A DNA stretch of 64,000 nucleotides from an uncultured Bacteroidales bacterium (GCA_902787575.1 CADAGX010000003.1:62001-126000); one strand, 5' to 3'; numbered from the stretch's first letter, positions 1-9,662 are shown. The notes: generated from the letters alone by a model not told the origin. Numbers and translations: made by a program.

Positions 1-1013
1 CGCAGCAGACGCACGAGACTGCGGTCGATATCCTCTTCTTTAACTTTTCCCTCCTTTACCGCCTCTACCAACGAACGGAACGAGACACCGCACTCCACGT
101 CAGTACCCGAGCGCAAAGCGTGGGAAATGGCCGCGGTCTTGCTGTCGGAGAAGCCGTGACGGCCCGGACGCCAAAAATCATCCACAGCCCAGCAGTCGCT
201 CACCACCACGCCGTCGAATTTCCACTCGTCGCGCAAAATCTGCTGAAGCAGACGTGTATTGCCGCAACAGGGCTCGCCGTCCAAACGTTGGTAGGCGCAC
301 ATCACCTGTGCCACATGGCCGTTCTGCACCAGCGTTTTAAAAGCCGGAAGGTACGTTTCCCAGAGATCGCGCAAAGGCAACGAATCGATGTTCATGCTGT
401 GTCGGCTCCACTCCGGCCCGCTGTGAACAGCAAAATGCTTGGCGCAGGCCAACAACTTTTTATACTTCTCGTACCTCGGTCCCTGCAGTCCGCGCACGAC
501 TGCCAAGCCCATGCGCGAAGTCAGATAAGGGTCTTCGCCGTAAGTTTCCTGGCCGCGTCCCCAGCGCGGGTCGCGGAAAATGTTGATGTTAGGTGTCCAA
601 AACGAGACGCCCTCGTAGATTTTCGAATGTCCCTCGTGTCGGGCTATGTTGTTCTTGGCCCGCGCCTCGGTGCTCACCATGTCGAAACACTGATGCACCA
701 GTGCGTCGTCCCACGTGGCAGCCAACGCCATCGGAATGGGAAAGACGGTGGCCTGACCGTTACGGCCCACACCGTGCAGTGCCTCGCTCCACCAGTTGAA
801 TTCCGGAATGCCAAGTCGCGAGACGGGCTTCGACTCGTGCTCCAGCAGACCCACCTTTTCCTCCAGCATGAGGCGTCGGCACAAATCCTCGGCACGCACT
901 TGTGCCGGAAGTGAAGAGTCCCAGAAGGGAGTCTCGTAGCTCTGCGCAAAAAAAGTAAAAGGAACAAAAATAAAAGCCAAAAGGGCAAGCACACGAAGGA
1001 AGCTGTTCTTCAT
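1..1013 (-). CDS. GH3 beta-glucosidase/beta-xylosidase, N-terminal part (runs off left edge)
   Basis: Secreted glycoside hydrolase family 3 enzyme that removes terminal beta-linked glucose or xylose from oligosaccharides. The reading frame starts at the ATG at 1013 with a hydrophobic signal peptide ending near FFAQ and stays open to base 1, so only about 337 residues are present. Visible GH3 landmarks are the SEALHGVGR motif, FRDPRWGRGQETYGEDP, the CAKHFAVHSGPE motif, and VVSDCW with the presumed catalytic nucleophile Asp at residue 273. The C-terminal sandwich and fibronectin domains would lie outside the window. Substrate cannot be settled from the fragment; the Prevotella-type beta-xylosidases are the nearest resemblance. 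Confidence 0.9.
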   Translation of the reverse strand, partial: MKNSFLRVLALLAFIFVPFTFFAQSYETPFWDSSLPAQVRAEDLCRRLMLEEKVGLLEHESKPVSRLGIPEFNWWSEALHGVGRNGQATVFPIPMALAATWDDALVHQCFDMVSTEARAKNNIARHEGHSKIYEGVSFWTPNINIFRDPRWGRGQETYGEDPYLTSRMGLAVVRGLQGPRYEKYKKLLACAKHFAVHSGPEWSRHSMNIDSLPLRDLWETYLPAFKTLVQNGHVAQVMCAYQRLDGEPCCGNTRLLQQILRDEWKFDGVVVSDCWAVDDFWRPGRHGFSDSKTAAISHALRSGTDVECGVSFRSLVEAVKEGKVKEEDIDRSLVRLL

Positions 1014-1040
1014 ATTCCGTAGCATATTAATATTCTTGCG

Positions 1041-1079
1041 CAAAGTTAGGAAAATTTTGGCAGAAAATATGTAACTTTG
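1041..1079. promoter_or_regulatory. Divergent -7 boxes between GH3 and nitroreductase genes
   Basis: Two exact TAnnTTTG boxes face outward: TAACTTTG at 1072-1079 on the plus strand, 31 bases before the nitroreductase ATG, and CAAAGTTA at 1041-1048, which reads TAACTTTG on the minus strand toward the GH3 gene. No good TTTG -33 element sits at 19-21 bases from either box. Confidence 0.55.
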
Positions 1080-1110
1080 CACGGCAAATTTCACATTAAC
1101 GACACAAAAC

Positions 1111-1743
1111 ATGAAGAATCTCTTCTTTGCTGCAGTATTGTACCTGGCATTCAGTGCCATCCCAACTGCCGCACAAACCACCACGCTTCCCAAGCCCAAC
1201 ATGAATCGGCGCACGCCCAGCGTGATGCAGACTTTCGCGCAACGGAAGAGCGATCGCAGCTTCTCGAACCGAAACATCGACCGCCAAACACTGAGCGACT
1301 TGCTATGGTGTGCGCAGGGCAAAAACCGAGAAGATGGAAAACTCACGACGCCCACATGCCGCAACTGGCAGGAAATCCGTCTCTATGTCTTCGACAACCG
1401 TGGTGTGAGCCTTTACGACCCGCAGGCACACAGCCTGCAGCAGGTGGCTCGCGGCGACCATCGCAAGTTGGTGGCCGGCGCACAGGAATGGGCAGCCGAG
1501 GCACCCATATGCATCGTACTGGTGAATGACCTCGACAAGCCTCAGAAATATGATGAACGCGCGCGTGAGATGACAGCCGTGGACGTGGGAATCTGCACGC
1601 AGAACATCTGTCTGGCCTGCGCGGCCTTCGGATTGGCTACGGTACCACGCGCCAGCATGGACCGCGAGGGCATTCGTAAACTGCTCAAGCTCTCGGAAAA
1701 CCAGCAGCCCATTATGAACAATCCCGTGGGCTACGCAAAATAA
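1111..1743 (+). CDS. Secreted nitroreductase/SagB-type oxidoreductase family protein
   Basis: 210 residues with an N-terminal signal peptide ending in AAAQ-like residues (IPTAAQ). The body fits the FMN-dependent nitroreductase fold: an N-terminal RRTPSVMQTFAQRKSDRSF stretch like the flavin-phosphate binding RRS motif of the family, a central DVGICTQNICLACAAFGL helix, and a C-terminal segment before a short NPVGYAK end. Family members reduce nitro compounds, quinones or thiazoline rings. The export signal is a feature of many Bacteroidales members. It sits 33 bases upstream of the GH29 gene in the same direction, so they may be cotranscribed. Physiological substrate unknown. Confidence 0.8.
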   Translation: MKNLFFAAVLYLAFSAIPTAAQTTTLPKPNMNRRTPSVMQTFAQRKSDRSFSNRNIDRQTLSDLLWCAQGKNREDGKLTTPTCRNWQEIRLYVFDNRGVSLYDPQAHSLQQVARGDHRKLVAGAQEWAAEAPICIVLVNDLDKPQKYDERAREMTAVDVGICTQNICLACAAFGLATVPRASMDREGIRKLLKLSENQQPIMNNPVGYAK

Positions 1744-1776
1744 AGACAACAAAGCTACGATTCCGATAAAAAGAAA

Positions 1777-3162
1777 ATGAAACACCTAAATCAAAGAATC
1801 ACACCTCGCCTGCGCCTTGTCACAGGCATGCTAATAACCCTTATGCTCACCGCCGCCACGGGCATCACTCGAGCCGAAACGGTGCCAACCGACCAGATGC
1901 GAAAGGTGCGCAACGAATTTCAGGACAAGAAATTCGGCATCTTCATCCATTGGGGTATCTACTCCATGCTGGGAGACGGCGAATGGGTCATGCACAACAA
2001 GAAAATCAGCCCCGAGGAATACGCTCATCTGGCCGACGGATTCTGCCCGTCACTCTTCAGCGCCCGCGAATGGGTGCTCCACTTCAAGGAGGCTGGCGCA
2101 CAGTATGTCACTTTCACCAGCCGCCACCACGACGGCTTTTCGATGTGGAACACCGCCGCCAGCGACTACAACGTAATGAAGGCGACGCCCTTCGGCCGCG
2201 ACGTGCTGAAGGAACTTTCCTCGGCGTGCGCACAAGAAGGCATCGCGCTGCATCTCTATTACTCGCACATGGACTGGTACCGCCCCGAGTACCCGACGGG
2301 CTCGTGCAAGAACGTTCCACATGATGCAAGCGTGGCAAACTGGCCTGCGTACTACGCTTTTATGAACCGACAGCTCACAGAGTTGCTTACCGGCTACGGG
2401 CCGATAGGTGCCATTTGGTTCGACGGCATGTGGGACCACAAGGAAGAAAGTTTCGACTGGGGGCTCGACGAGCAATATCAGCTCATACACCGTCTGCAGC
2501 CTCGCTGCATGATTGGCAACAACCACCACTCGACGCCCCACGACGGCGAGGATTTCCAACTCTTCGAGCAAGACCTGCCTGGACAGAACACCGCAGGATT
2601 CTCGGGTGGGCAGACAGTGAGCACCCTACCGCTGGAGAGCTGCCAAACGATGAACAACACTTGGGGCTACAGCATTACGGACAAGGCCTACAAGTCGTCG
2701 GAGGAAATCATTCGGCGCCTCGTGCGTGCAGCCGGCATGAATGCCAACTTCTTACTCAACATTGGTCCGCGCCCCGACGGCCAGTTGCCCGATGAGGCAG
2801 TGAAGGTGCTGGAAGACGTGGGACGCTTCATGCAGCGGTATGGCAAGACCATTTATTCTACGCGCGGCGGGTGTGTGCCGCCACAACCGTGGGGCGTAAC
2901 TACACAGCGGGGTAAGACACTCTACATCCACATACTCAACAACGAAAAGGACGGCCGCATCAGCAACGAAGGCCTCGAGCGAATCGAGGGCCACCTCTCG
3001 CTGTTGCTGCCCAAAGGCAAGTACTCTGTGAAATCTGTCAAGCGGCTGGCTACCGGTGATGCCCTCACGTTCCGCCACGAAGCAGGCGGCACCCGCATTT
3101 TCATCCCAGCACGCCCCACTACAGACATGACGGACTACATCCTCGAGGCGGCGCTCAACTGA
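1777..3162 (+). CDS. GH29 alpha-L-fucosidase
   Basis: 461-residue secreted alpha-L-fucosidase that would release fucose from host or dietary glycans in the periplasm or at the cell surface. After a signal peptide (about residues 1-33) comes the GH29 barrel: KKFGIFIHWG near 51-60, the SRHHDGF motif near 115-121, YYSHMDW near 161-167, and IWFDGMW with the likely nucleophile Asp216. A late NFLLNIGPRPDG motif is also typical of GH29. The length matches the two-domain family form. It follows the nitroreductase-like gene closely and is terminated by the hairpin at 3184-3223. Confidence 0.93.
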   Translation: MKHLNQRITPRLRLVTGMLITLMLTAATGITRAETVPTDQMRKVRNEFQDKKFGIFIHWGIYSMLGDGEWVMHNKKISPEEYAHLADGFCPSLFSAREWVLHFKEAGAQYVTFTSRHHDGFSMWNTAASDYNVMKATPFGRDVLKELSSACAQEGIALHLYYSHMDWYRPEYPTGSCKNVPHDASVANWPAYYAFMNRQLTELLTGYGPIGAIWFDGMWDHKEESFDWGLDEQYQLIHRLQPRCMIGNNHHSTPHDGEDFQLFEQDLPGQNTAGFSGGQTVSTLPLESCQTMNNTWGYSITDKAYKSSEEIIRRLVRAAGMNANFLLNIGPRPDGQLPDEAVKVLEDVGRFMQRYGKTIYSTRGGCVPPQPWGVTTQRGKTLYIHILNNEKDGRISNEGLERIEGHLSLLLPKGKYSVKSVKRLATGDALTFRHEAGGTRIFIPARPTTDMTDYILEAALN

Positions 3163-3183
3163 TTCGCCACGAATGAAAAAATA

Positions 3184-3223
3184 AAAACGGCACGTAGTAT
3201 CACAAAATACCACGTGCCGTTTT
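3184..3223. terminator. Bidirectional hairpin terminator between GH29 and CotH-like genes
   Basis: An inverted repeat, AAAACGGCACGT... paired with ...ACGTGCCGTTTT, separates two convergent genes. The A-rich left side and T-rich right side make it usable in both directions. Confidence 0.75.
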
Positions 3224-3274
3224 CCGTAAAACTACGTGTAGAATTTACGAAACTGACTGCAGCAGGGGCACGCC

Positions 3275-5275
3275 TCACTTCAGCACTTTCCGGCCGCCCA
3301 CCACGTAGATGCCGCGAGGCAGGTGGGACGGCAGCGAACCATCGGCCGTAAGCGAGCCCACACAGCGACCTTGCAGGTCGAACACGTCAGAGCGCGTGGC
3401 CAGCTGCGGTGTCTGGATGCCGTCCAGCACGTCCGTCTCGTCATACCATCCGCGAGTCTTCAGTTGGTTCAAGACTTTCTGTGTCCGCTGCGGGAAGTAA
3501 CTGGTGAGCAGGCGGTTGCGCTCGTTCATATAATACGTGCGAATGCGATAGCGATGCCCAGCGGAGCTGTATGGGTGAATGTCGCGTCGATAATCTCCCC
3601 AGCGGGCGCATTCGTCGTAGACCGCGTTTTCTATCTGGTGATACAGGCTATCCCACACGGCCACGGCTCCCGTCTCCGTAAGCAAGCCGTCGCCAGTGAG
3701 TAAGAGATGGGCGCGATGATTGAAACGAGCCTTGAAGAGCGGCGAACGCATGAGGCACTGAAGCAGATGCGTAGGCTTGCCGCCATTGTTCTTGCCCGTC
3801 ACATTTTCGTTGACATTGACAAAAATCATCTCCGTGTCCCAACAGATAAACCGGAATCCCTCGCTGTCTGCCGTATTCCGACGAATGGCAAGCCAGTTGT
3901 GTGTGTCCCAATCTGTATTTCCGGCGTAGAAGTTGATGAGCATGTAGTCGATGAAATTGTCCATATCGAGCATCACGGGCAGCGATTCGTCGCGTCGTCC
4001 CTCCTCGTCGAGCCCTTGAAGCAAGTAGTACTGGGCCGTGTTTGCCGCATTGACACGCTCGGCAGCCTGCATCATCTGCGTCCACATGGTCAGTGTGCCG
4101 TCTGAGGCCACCACTTTCTCGCCTTCGGTCTCCTCCACCTTCACCACATCGTAGTCGGTTTTCTTGCCGCCGTAGTGAGCGGCGCAGTGCTCGGCCGTGA
4201 TGCGTTCGCACAAATTATAGATGCCCCAGTAAAGTCCGTTCAGAAAGAGGTGCACGGTCTGGCCTTTGCTGTGCGGCCAGCCAAGCCGCTCCTGCACCGA
4301 GCGTGCCCAGAGGTCGCGCGTGTACTGTGCCTTCTGTCGCCCTGATTCGTCCCAGTGTGTCCACGAATTTCCGAAGAATGTGCGCAGCACTAGGTCGTCG
4401 AACTTTGCCACGCCCTGCGGCCCAAAAATGGGATAGAAGAGTTTGCCTGAGCCATAGTCGGTGCGAAACTTCAGGCGGAATGCGTGCTTGGGCGTCTTCT
4501 CCGGCACGCGGCTGTGCCCACCATGAATACGAAGGCCGCAGTCGATGGTCAGATCGTGAGCTTCTGCCCCGCCAAAAACTTCGAGGCTGATGGGACGTTC
4601 CCAGCCGCGGCCTATGCCGGTGCCAATCGGCGCGCCGGTGTAGATGTAAATGCCACCGGTCAGCTCGTCGCTTTCCGTACCAAACAGATTGCTGCGGTCC
4701 GTACTGACGGAGACTATGGGAAGGTCGGCAAAACCTTGCTGTATCTCGCTTTTCGACTCGGAAACGATGTGGCTGTCCATCGCATAATAAGCAGGCGCCG
4801 TGCCGCTGATGGCAATAAACGAGCCCCAAGTGGCGGGATAACCGTCGGGGATAATCGGTTCGCCGCCCGACGAATTGGCCTGCATGAGGATGTCTTTGGG
4901 GAAGATATACGTGGCAGTGGCAACGCGAGAGAGCGCCGTGTCGCCTACCACCTCAGCTGCGCGGACAATGGTGGTGCCCTCGATGAAAATCATGCCCGTG
5001 TAAACTGGACTTTCCGTGGTCGGAGTGCTGCCGTCTGTCGTGTAGTGAATGCGGCGACCAGCCACAGAAGGACTGATGACGAGCGCAAAGCGCGCATCGT
5101 AGAGGCCGTGCTTGCGGCTCAGCTTCGGCATGGCATCCTGAGCCTGAAGCGACGCAGCAAGAGACGCAAGGGCACAGAAAAGCCACAACCAGCTCCGCTG
5201 CAGACGGAGGCGGCTGTGCTTTCGTCCGAAAGCAAACGTGCTATCGGCTGCAAACATACGAAACCTTGATGTCAT
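3275..5275 (-). CDS. CotH-like secreted protein with T9SS-type sorting tail
   Basis: About 666 residues. I chose the ATG at 5275 because the longer frame would overlap uvrA; an alternative Met at 5257 is possible. Order of parts: N-terminal export signal (hydrophobic SWLWLFCALASLAAS then LQAQ), a chitobiase-like/Fn3_7 repeat (IHYTTDGSTPTTESPVY), a CotH-kinase-like domain (NGLYWGIYNLCERI, FICWDTEMIFVNVN), and a C-terminal tail ending LPRGIYVVGGRKVLK that resembles the T9SS type A sorting signal. CotH proteins are atypical kinases of spore coat proteins in Bacillus; the role of the Bacteroidetes versions is not known. It lies 53 bases after uvrA and may be the last gene of the ansA-uvrA run. 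Confidence 0.85.
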   Translation of the reverse strand: MTSRFRMFAADSTFAFGRKHSRLRLQRSWLWLFCALASLAASLQAQDAMPKLSRKHGLYDARFALVISPSVAGRRIHYTTDGSTPTTESPVYTGMIFIEGTTIVRAAEVVGDTALSRVATATYIFPKDILMQANSSGGEPIIPDGYPATWGSFIAISGTAPAYYAMDSHIVSESKSEIQQGFADLPIVSVSTDRSNLFGTESDELTGGIYIYTGAPIGTGIGRGWERPISLEVFGGAEAHDLTIDCGLRIHGGHSRVPEKTPKHAFRLKFRTDYGSGKLFYPIFGPQGVAKFDDLVLRTFFGNSWTHWDESGRQKAQYTRDLWARSVQERLGWPHSKGQTVHLFLNGLYWGIYNLCERITAEHCAAHYGGKKTDYDVVKVEETEGEKVVASDGTLTMWTQMMQAAERVNAANTAQYYLLQGLDEEGRRDESLPVMLDMDNFIDYMLINFYAGNTDWDTHNWLAIRRNTADSEGFRFICWDTEMIFVNVNENVTGKNNGGKPTHLLQCLMRSPLFKARFNHRAHLLLTGDGLLTETGAVAVWDSLYHQIENAVYDECARWGDYRRDIHPYSSAGHRYRIRTYYMNERNRLLTSYFPQRTQKVLNQLKTRGWYDETDVLDGIQTPQLATRSDVFDLQGRCVGSLTADGSLPSHLPRGIYVVGGRKVLK

Positions 5276-5328
5276 TATCCTGTACAATCTGTCTTTTTGA
5301 CCCGTCTGACTGGCAAACGGTTTAATTG

Positions 5329-8262
5329 TTATTTTCTTTTTTGCACGCCGAGACTGCGAGCCAGGAAGCCACCGGTGTAACTCTCCTTGCATCGTGCCAC
5401 TTCCTCCGGCGTTCCGCAGGCAACAAGTTGGCCGCCGCAGTCGCCACCCTCGGGGCCGAGGTCGATGACATAGTCGGCACACTTGATGATTTCCAAGTTA
5501 TGCTCGATGATGAGCACCGTGTGCCCTTTGCCTATTAGCGAGGCGAAACTCTCCATCAGCTTGTGGATGTCGTGGAAGTGCAGGCCGGTGGTTGGCTCGT
5601 CGAAGATGAAAAGTGTGGGTTGCTGCCGCTCCGTGCCGAGGTAGTAGGCCAACTTTACGCGCTGGTTCTCGCCGCCGGAAAGCGTACTGCTGCTTTGTCC
5701 GAGTTTTATGTACCCGAGTCCGACGTCTTGCAACGGCTTAAGGAGCTGGACGATGCGCTTCTGCCGGTGCTCGCCAAAGAACTCAATGGCTTGGTTCACG
5801 GTCATGTCGAGCACATCATTCACGTTCTTTCCCTCGAACTGCACTTCGAGAATGTCGGCCTTGAAGCGTTTGCCGTGACAACTCTCGCACGGAAGCACAA
5901 GGTCGGCCATGAATTGCATCTCCACGGTCACCGTTCCCTCGCCCTTGCACTCTTCGCAGCGTCCGCCCTCGGTGTTGAAACTGAAGAAGCCAGCCGTGTA
6001 ACCCATCTGCTTGGCGAGTGGCTGCAGGGCAAAGAGCTTTCGGATTTCGTCCCACGCCTTGACGTAGGTCACAGGATTCGAGCGCGTACTCTTTCCGATG
6101 GGGTTCTGGTCTACAAAATCCACGGCTCGCACCATCGAGACATCGCCTTCGAGAGCAAGGAATTCGCCCGGACGGTCGGCCACTTCGTCGAGTTGTCGCT
6201 TCAGGGCATTAAAGAGGATGTCACGCACCAGACTGCTCTTGCCGCTACCGCTGACGCCCGTCACGCAGGTCATCACGTTCAGCGGGAAACGAACGTTGAT
6301 GCCCTTCAGGTTGTTGGCACGTGCGCCCTTCACCTCTATATAGTTATTCCACGGGCGGCGCGTGGTCGGCACCGCGATTTTCTCCTCTCCGCGGAGATAA
6401 GCAAGCGTGTGGGAAAGCTGTTGCGAGCCGGAGGGCGAAGAGTCCGGCACCTTGCCGACAGGTGGCGGCCCCTGATAGACAATCTCGCCGCCGAGGCGTC
6501 CGGCTTCGGGACCGATGTCTATAAGCCAATCGGCTGCTCGCATGATTTCTTCGTCGTGCTCCACCACGATTACCGTGTTGCCCAAGTCGCGCAGCCGCTT
6601 CAGTACGCCGATTAGTCGCTCCGTGTCGCGGCTATGCAGCCCGATGCTTGGCTCGTCGAGAATGTAGAGACTGCCCACAAGGCTACTGCCCAGACTTGTG
6701 GCCAAGTTGATGCGCTGACTTTCTCCGCCTGAAAGCGTACTGCTGAGGCGGTTGAGTGTCAGATATCCCAAGCCCACATCCATGAGGAAGCCCAGCCGGT
6801 TGCGGATTTCCGTCAGGATACGGCGCGAGACTTCGCACTCGTGTTGAGTAAGCACGGCCTCGGGCTTCTGCAAGACGTCCCAACGAATGAGTTCGGAGAT
6901 GGGTCGTTCCACCAGTTCGGTAATGGTGGAGCCGACAATCTTCACGTATTCGGCCTCGGGGCGCAGGCGAGTTCCGTGGCAGCGCGGGCAGACGGTCTTG
7001 CCGCGATAGCGTGCTAGCATCACTCGGTTCTGTATCTTGTATTGTCCTTCGCGCAAGTAATCGAAGAAAGCATCTATGCTTATCGGTCCCCATTCGCGCT
7101 CTTCGGGTTTCGGGCAACGTGCACTCTCGGGCAGCGAGGCAGGGAACGTGCCGTGCCACAGCCAGTCTTTCTCCTCTTGCGTCAACTCGAAATAGGGTTT
7201 GAAGACCGGAAAGCCGCGCTCTGAGTTGAGGCGGATGAACCAGTTCTTCCATTCGCTCATTTTCTCGCCTCGCCAGCACATCACTGCCCCGTCGTAAACG
7301 CTCAGTGCGCTGTTGGGCACTACCAGATGTTCGTCGATGCCAATGATTCGGCCAAAGCCCTCGCATTCGGGACAGGCGCCAATGGGAGAATTGAAGGCGA
7401 AAAGGTTGTCCGACGGCTCCTCGAAGGTCATTCCGTCGGCCTCGAAGCGGGTGCTGAAGCGGAACGTCTCGCCGCCCTCCACGAAGTAGAGCACGCACTC
7501 GCCTTGTCCCTCGTAGAACGCCGTCTCTACGGAGTCGGTAAGTCGGCTCACCACATCGCGTTCGGCTGATACGGACATGCGGTCTATGACGAGATACCAG
7601 TCTGCAGCCTCGCCGGTCGCGGATTTCGATGTTTGCATTGCCCCCAAACAGTCCTCGATTCTCACCACTTCGGCCGTGGCATTTCCTCCCTTTCGTTTCG
7701 TCTTGGAGGCGGGCAAGGTCAGTCGCGCCACTCTGCTGAAGCCGCTTTTCAAGTACATCTCCAACTGCTGCTGCAGGCTGCGGCCATCCGGCAGGTGGAC
7801 AGGACTGAGCACCATGAACTTCTGGCCCACCGGCTGCGAAAGTGCCTGCGAGAGGACGTCTTCCGTGGTGTGGCGTTTCACTTCCTGACCGCTCACGGGC
7901 GAGTAAGTGCGGCCCACTCGGGCAAACAGAAGACGCAGATACTCGTATATCTCGGTGCTAGTACCCACGGTGCTGCGCGGGTTGCGGCTCGTTACTTTCT
8001 GCTCTATGGCGATGGCTGGCGGGATGCCCCGGATGAAGTCGCACTCGGGCTTGTTCATGCGTCCCAAGAACTGGCGGGCATACGAGCTCAGGCTCTCCAC
8101 ATACCGCCGCTGGCCCTCGGCATACAGCGTGTCGAAAGCCAGACTGCTCTTGCCGCTGCCGCTCAGACCGGTGATGACCACCAGCTTGCCGCGCGGAATA
8201 GTCAGCGAAATGTTCTTCAGATTGTTTACTCTGACACCCTTCAGTATAATGTCTTCACCCAT
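5329..8262 (-). CDS. uvrA: Excinuclease ABC subunit A
   Basis: 977-residue UvrA, the damage-sensing ATPase of nucleotide excision repair, which loads UvrB onto lesions in the cytoplasm. Both ABC ATPase units are visible: Walker A GLSGSGKSS near the N-terminus and GVSGSGKSS in the second half, with two LSGGE signature motifs (TLSGGESQRI and TLSGGENQRV). Zinc-binding CxxC pairs are present (CPECEGFG, CPRCHG, CEECKGEG, CESCHGKRF). Length is slightly above the usual 940-950. It lies 37 bases downstream of ansA on the same strand. Confidence 0.98.
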   Translation of the reverse strand: MGEDIILKGVRVNNLKNISLTIPRGKLVVITGLSGSGKSSLAFDTLYAEGQRRYVESLSSYARQFLGRMNKPECDFIRGIPPAIAIEQKVTSRNPRSTVGTSTEIYEYLRLLFARVGRTYSPVSGQEVKRHTTEDVLSQALSQPVGQKFMVLSPVHLPDGRSLQQQLEMYLKSGFSRVARLTLPASKTKRKGGNATAEVVRIEDCLGAMQTSKSATGEAADWYLVIDRMSVSAERDVVSRLTDSVETAFYEGQGECVLYFVEGGETFRFSTRFEADGMTFEEPSDNLFAFNSPIGACPECEGFGRIIGIDEHLVVPNSALSVYDGAVMCWRGEKMSEWKNWFIRLNSERGFPVFKPYFELTQEEKDWLWHGTFPASLPESARCPKPEEREWGPISIDAFFDYLREGQYKIQNRVMLARYRGKTVCPRCHGTRLRPEAEYVKIVGSTITELVERPISELIRWDVLQKPEAVLTQHECEVSRRILTEIRNRLGFLMDVGLGYLTLNRLSSTLSGGESQRINLATSLGSSLVGSLYILDEPSIGLHSRDTERLIGVLKRLRDLGNTVIVVEHDEEIMRAADWLIDIGPEAGRLGGEIVYQGPPPVGKVPDSSPSGSQQLSHTLAYLRGEEKIAVPTTRRPWNNYIEVKGARANNLKGINVRFPLNVMTCVTGVSGSGKSSLVRDILFNALKRQLDEVADRPGEFLALEGDVSMVRAVDFVDQNPIGKSTRSNPVTYVKAWDEIRKLFALQPLAKQMGYTAGFFSFNTEGGRCEECKGEGTVTVEMQFMADLVLPCESCHGKRFKADILEVQFEGKNVNDVLDMTVNQAIEFFGEHRQKRIVQLLKPLQDVGLGYIKLGQSSSTLSGGENQRVKLAYYLGTERQQPTLFIFDEPTTGLHFHDIHKLMESFASLIGKGHTVLIIEHNLEIIKCADYVIDLGPEGGDCGGQLVACGTPEEVARCKESYTGGFLARSLGVQKRK

Positions 8263-8270
8263 TAACTCTA

Positions 8271-8303
8271 ACTATGCACTATGGACTATGAACTATGCAC
8301 TAT
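8271..8303. repeat. Tandem heptamer repeat ACTATGN
   Basis: Four direct heptamers (ACTATGC, ACTATGG, ACTATGA, ACTATGC) plus a partial fifth fill the short gap between ansA and uvrA and run over the ansA stop codon. The same heptamer occurs on the opposite strand inside the gene ending at 32228. Confidence 0.8.
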
Positions 8304-9343
8304 ATCGTTATTTCTCCCGCCAGATTGGAGTTCATCATTTCGCGCAGTTGCTCGGGCGGCAAGTGTTGTCCGAGCAGGAACATCAGTTTGGCAATGGCGC
8401 ACTCGGGCGTGCTGTCGTAACCGCTCACCACTCCCACATCGAGCAGCGGCAGGCTGGTTTCGTAGAGTCCCATGTGTACGGAGCCCGACTGGCACTGCGT
8501 AATGTTCACGATGAGGATTCCCTGCTCTGAGGCGGCCTTCAGTTCCTCCTTGAACCATCTCAACTGCGGCGCATTGCCGGCTCCGAAGGTTCGCAGTACC
8601 ACAGCCTTCAGCCCGGGGATGTTGAGCACCGCATGAACGAGGCTGCGCTGGATGCCCGGGAAGAGCGAGAGCACCACCACGTTAGGATCCACCTCGTAGT
8701 GCGGAATCATCGGTTTGTCGTTGTTCGGTCGGCGTATGGCGGCCTGATTGTAACGTATCTCTATGCCGGCTGTGGCCAGACAGGGATAGTTGAACGAGCG
8801 GAAGGCGTTGAACTGCTCGGAGTTGATTTTCGTGGTGCGATTGCCCCGCATCAGTTTCTCCTTGAAGTAGATACACACCTCGGGCACCATGGGCGTGCCG
8901 TCGGGTCGGCGTGCCGCCGCTATTTCGATGGCCGAGATGAGGTTCTCCTTGCCGTCGGTTCGCAACTGCCCAATGGGCAACTGGCTGCCGGTGAGGATGA
9001 CAGGCTTGCCCACGTTCTCCAGCATGAAGCTCAACGCCGAGGCGGTATAGGCCATCGTATCCGTGCCATGCAGCACCACAAAGCCGTCGTAATCCTCGTA
9101 ACCCTCGGAAATGATGCGAACCAGCCGCGCCCAGTGTGTCAGGTCCATGTCGGACGAATCGATTGGCGGCTCGAAGGTGTGGGTACGAATCTCGAAGTCG
9201 AAGCGCCTCAGCTCCGGCACCTGCTCCAGCAAGCGTCCGAAGTTGAAGTTCTCCAGTGCTCCCGTCTCCGCATTACGCACCATCCCGATGGTTCCGCCCG
9301 TATAGATGAGCAGGATGCGAGGCTTCCGTGTTATGCTTTCCAT
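8300..9343 (-). CDS. ansA: Type I (cytoplasmic) L-asparaginase
   Basis: 347 residues. Hydrolyses L-asparagine to aspartate and ammonia. The two family signatures are present: YTGGTIGM near the N-terminus with the nucleophilic Thr, and VLHGTDTMAYTASAL with the second catalytic Thr-Asp pair. No signal peptide is seen, which fits the cytoplasmic type I form. A TATCTTTG box on the minus strand (9366-9373) lies about 23 bases upstream. Likely cotranscribed with uvrA. Confidence 0.95.
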   Translation of the reverse strand: MESITRKPRILLIYTGGTIGMVRNAETGALENFNFGRLLEQVPELRRFDFEIRTHTFEPPIDSSDMDLTHWARLVRIISEGYEDYDGFVVLHGTDTMAYTASALSFMLENVGKPVILTGSQLPIGQLRTDGKENLISAIEIAAARRPDGTPMVPEVCIYFKEKLMRGNRTTKINSEQFNAFRSFNYPCLATAGIEIRYNQAAIRRPNNDKPMIPHYEVDPNVVVLSLFPGIQRSLVHAVLNIPGLKAVVLRTFGAGNAPQLRWFKEELKAASEQGILIVNITQCQSGSVHMGLYETSLPLLDVGVVSGYDSTPECAIAKLMFLLGQHLPPEQLREMMNSNLAGEITI

Positions 9344-9497
9344 CTACGTTTCCTCATTTTCCGTGCAAAGATAGTGCAAATGAGCGGAAAAGCGAAGAAA
9401 AAACAAGGTTTTTTAGAGCCCCACCCCCTTACCTTGCCCATCTTCGGGCTTTCTTTCCACGAGCGCACTCAGCATTGTCGCGTCACGCTGTAGGATC

Positions 9498-9555
9498 TTT
9501 GCTTGTCAAAGACCGCATGGCACGGCGTATCTGCGCGTTTCAGAATTTGACAAGC
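9498..9555. repeat. Dispersed repeat copy (TTTGACAAGC / CAAAGACCGC family)
   Basis: Contains GCTTGTCAAAGACCGC (9501-9516) followed 26 bases later by GAATTTGACAAGC (9543-9555). Both pieces recur near 32554-32582, and GAATTTGACAAGC recurs again at 32661-32673. Here the two halves are in inverted relation. Confidence 0.6.
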
Positions 9556-9631
9556 CCACACCTTCGAGCACAGCACTCGGGCCCAAATGCATTCCTCTCC
9601 CTATTTAGGAATACAAAAATAACCTTTTTGC

Positions 9632-9662
9632 TTTGCCGAATAAGAAATAAAGTGTATCTTCG
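9632..9662 (+). promoter_or_regulatory. Bacteroidetes-type promoter of esterase gene
   Basis: TTTG at 9632-9635, 19-base spacer, then TATCTTCG at 9655-9662, one mismatch from TAnnTTTG. It lies 46 bases before the ATG at 9709. Confidence 0.7.

Noticed and set aside
5276-5482. Extended start of the CotH-like gene inside uvrA
   Set aside because: It would overlap the uvrA 3' end by about 150 bases and precedes the signal peptide with non-conserved basic text.
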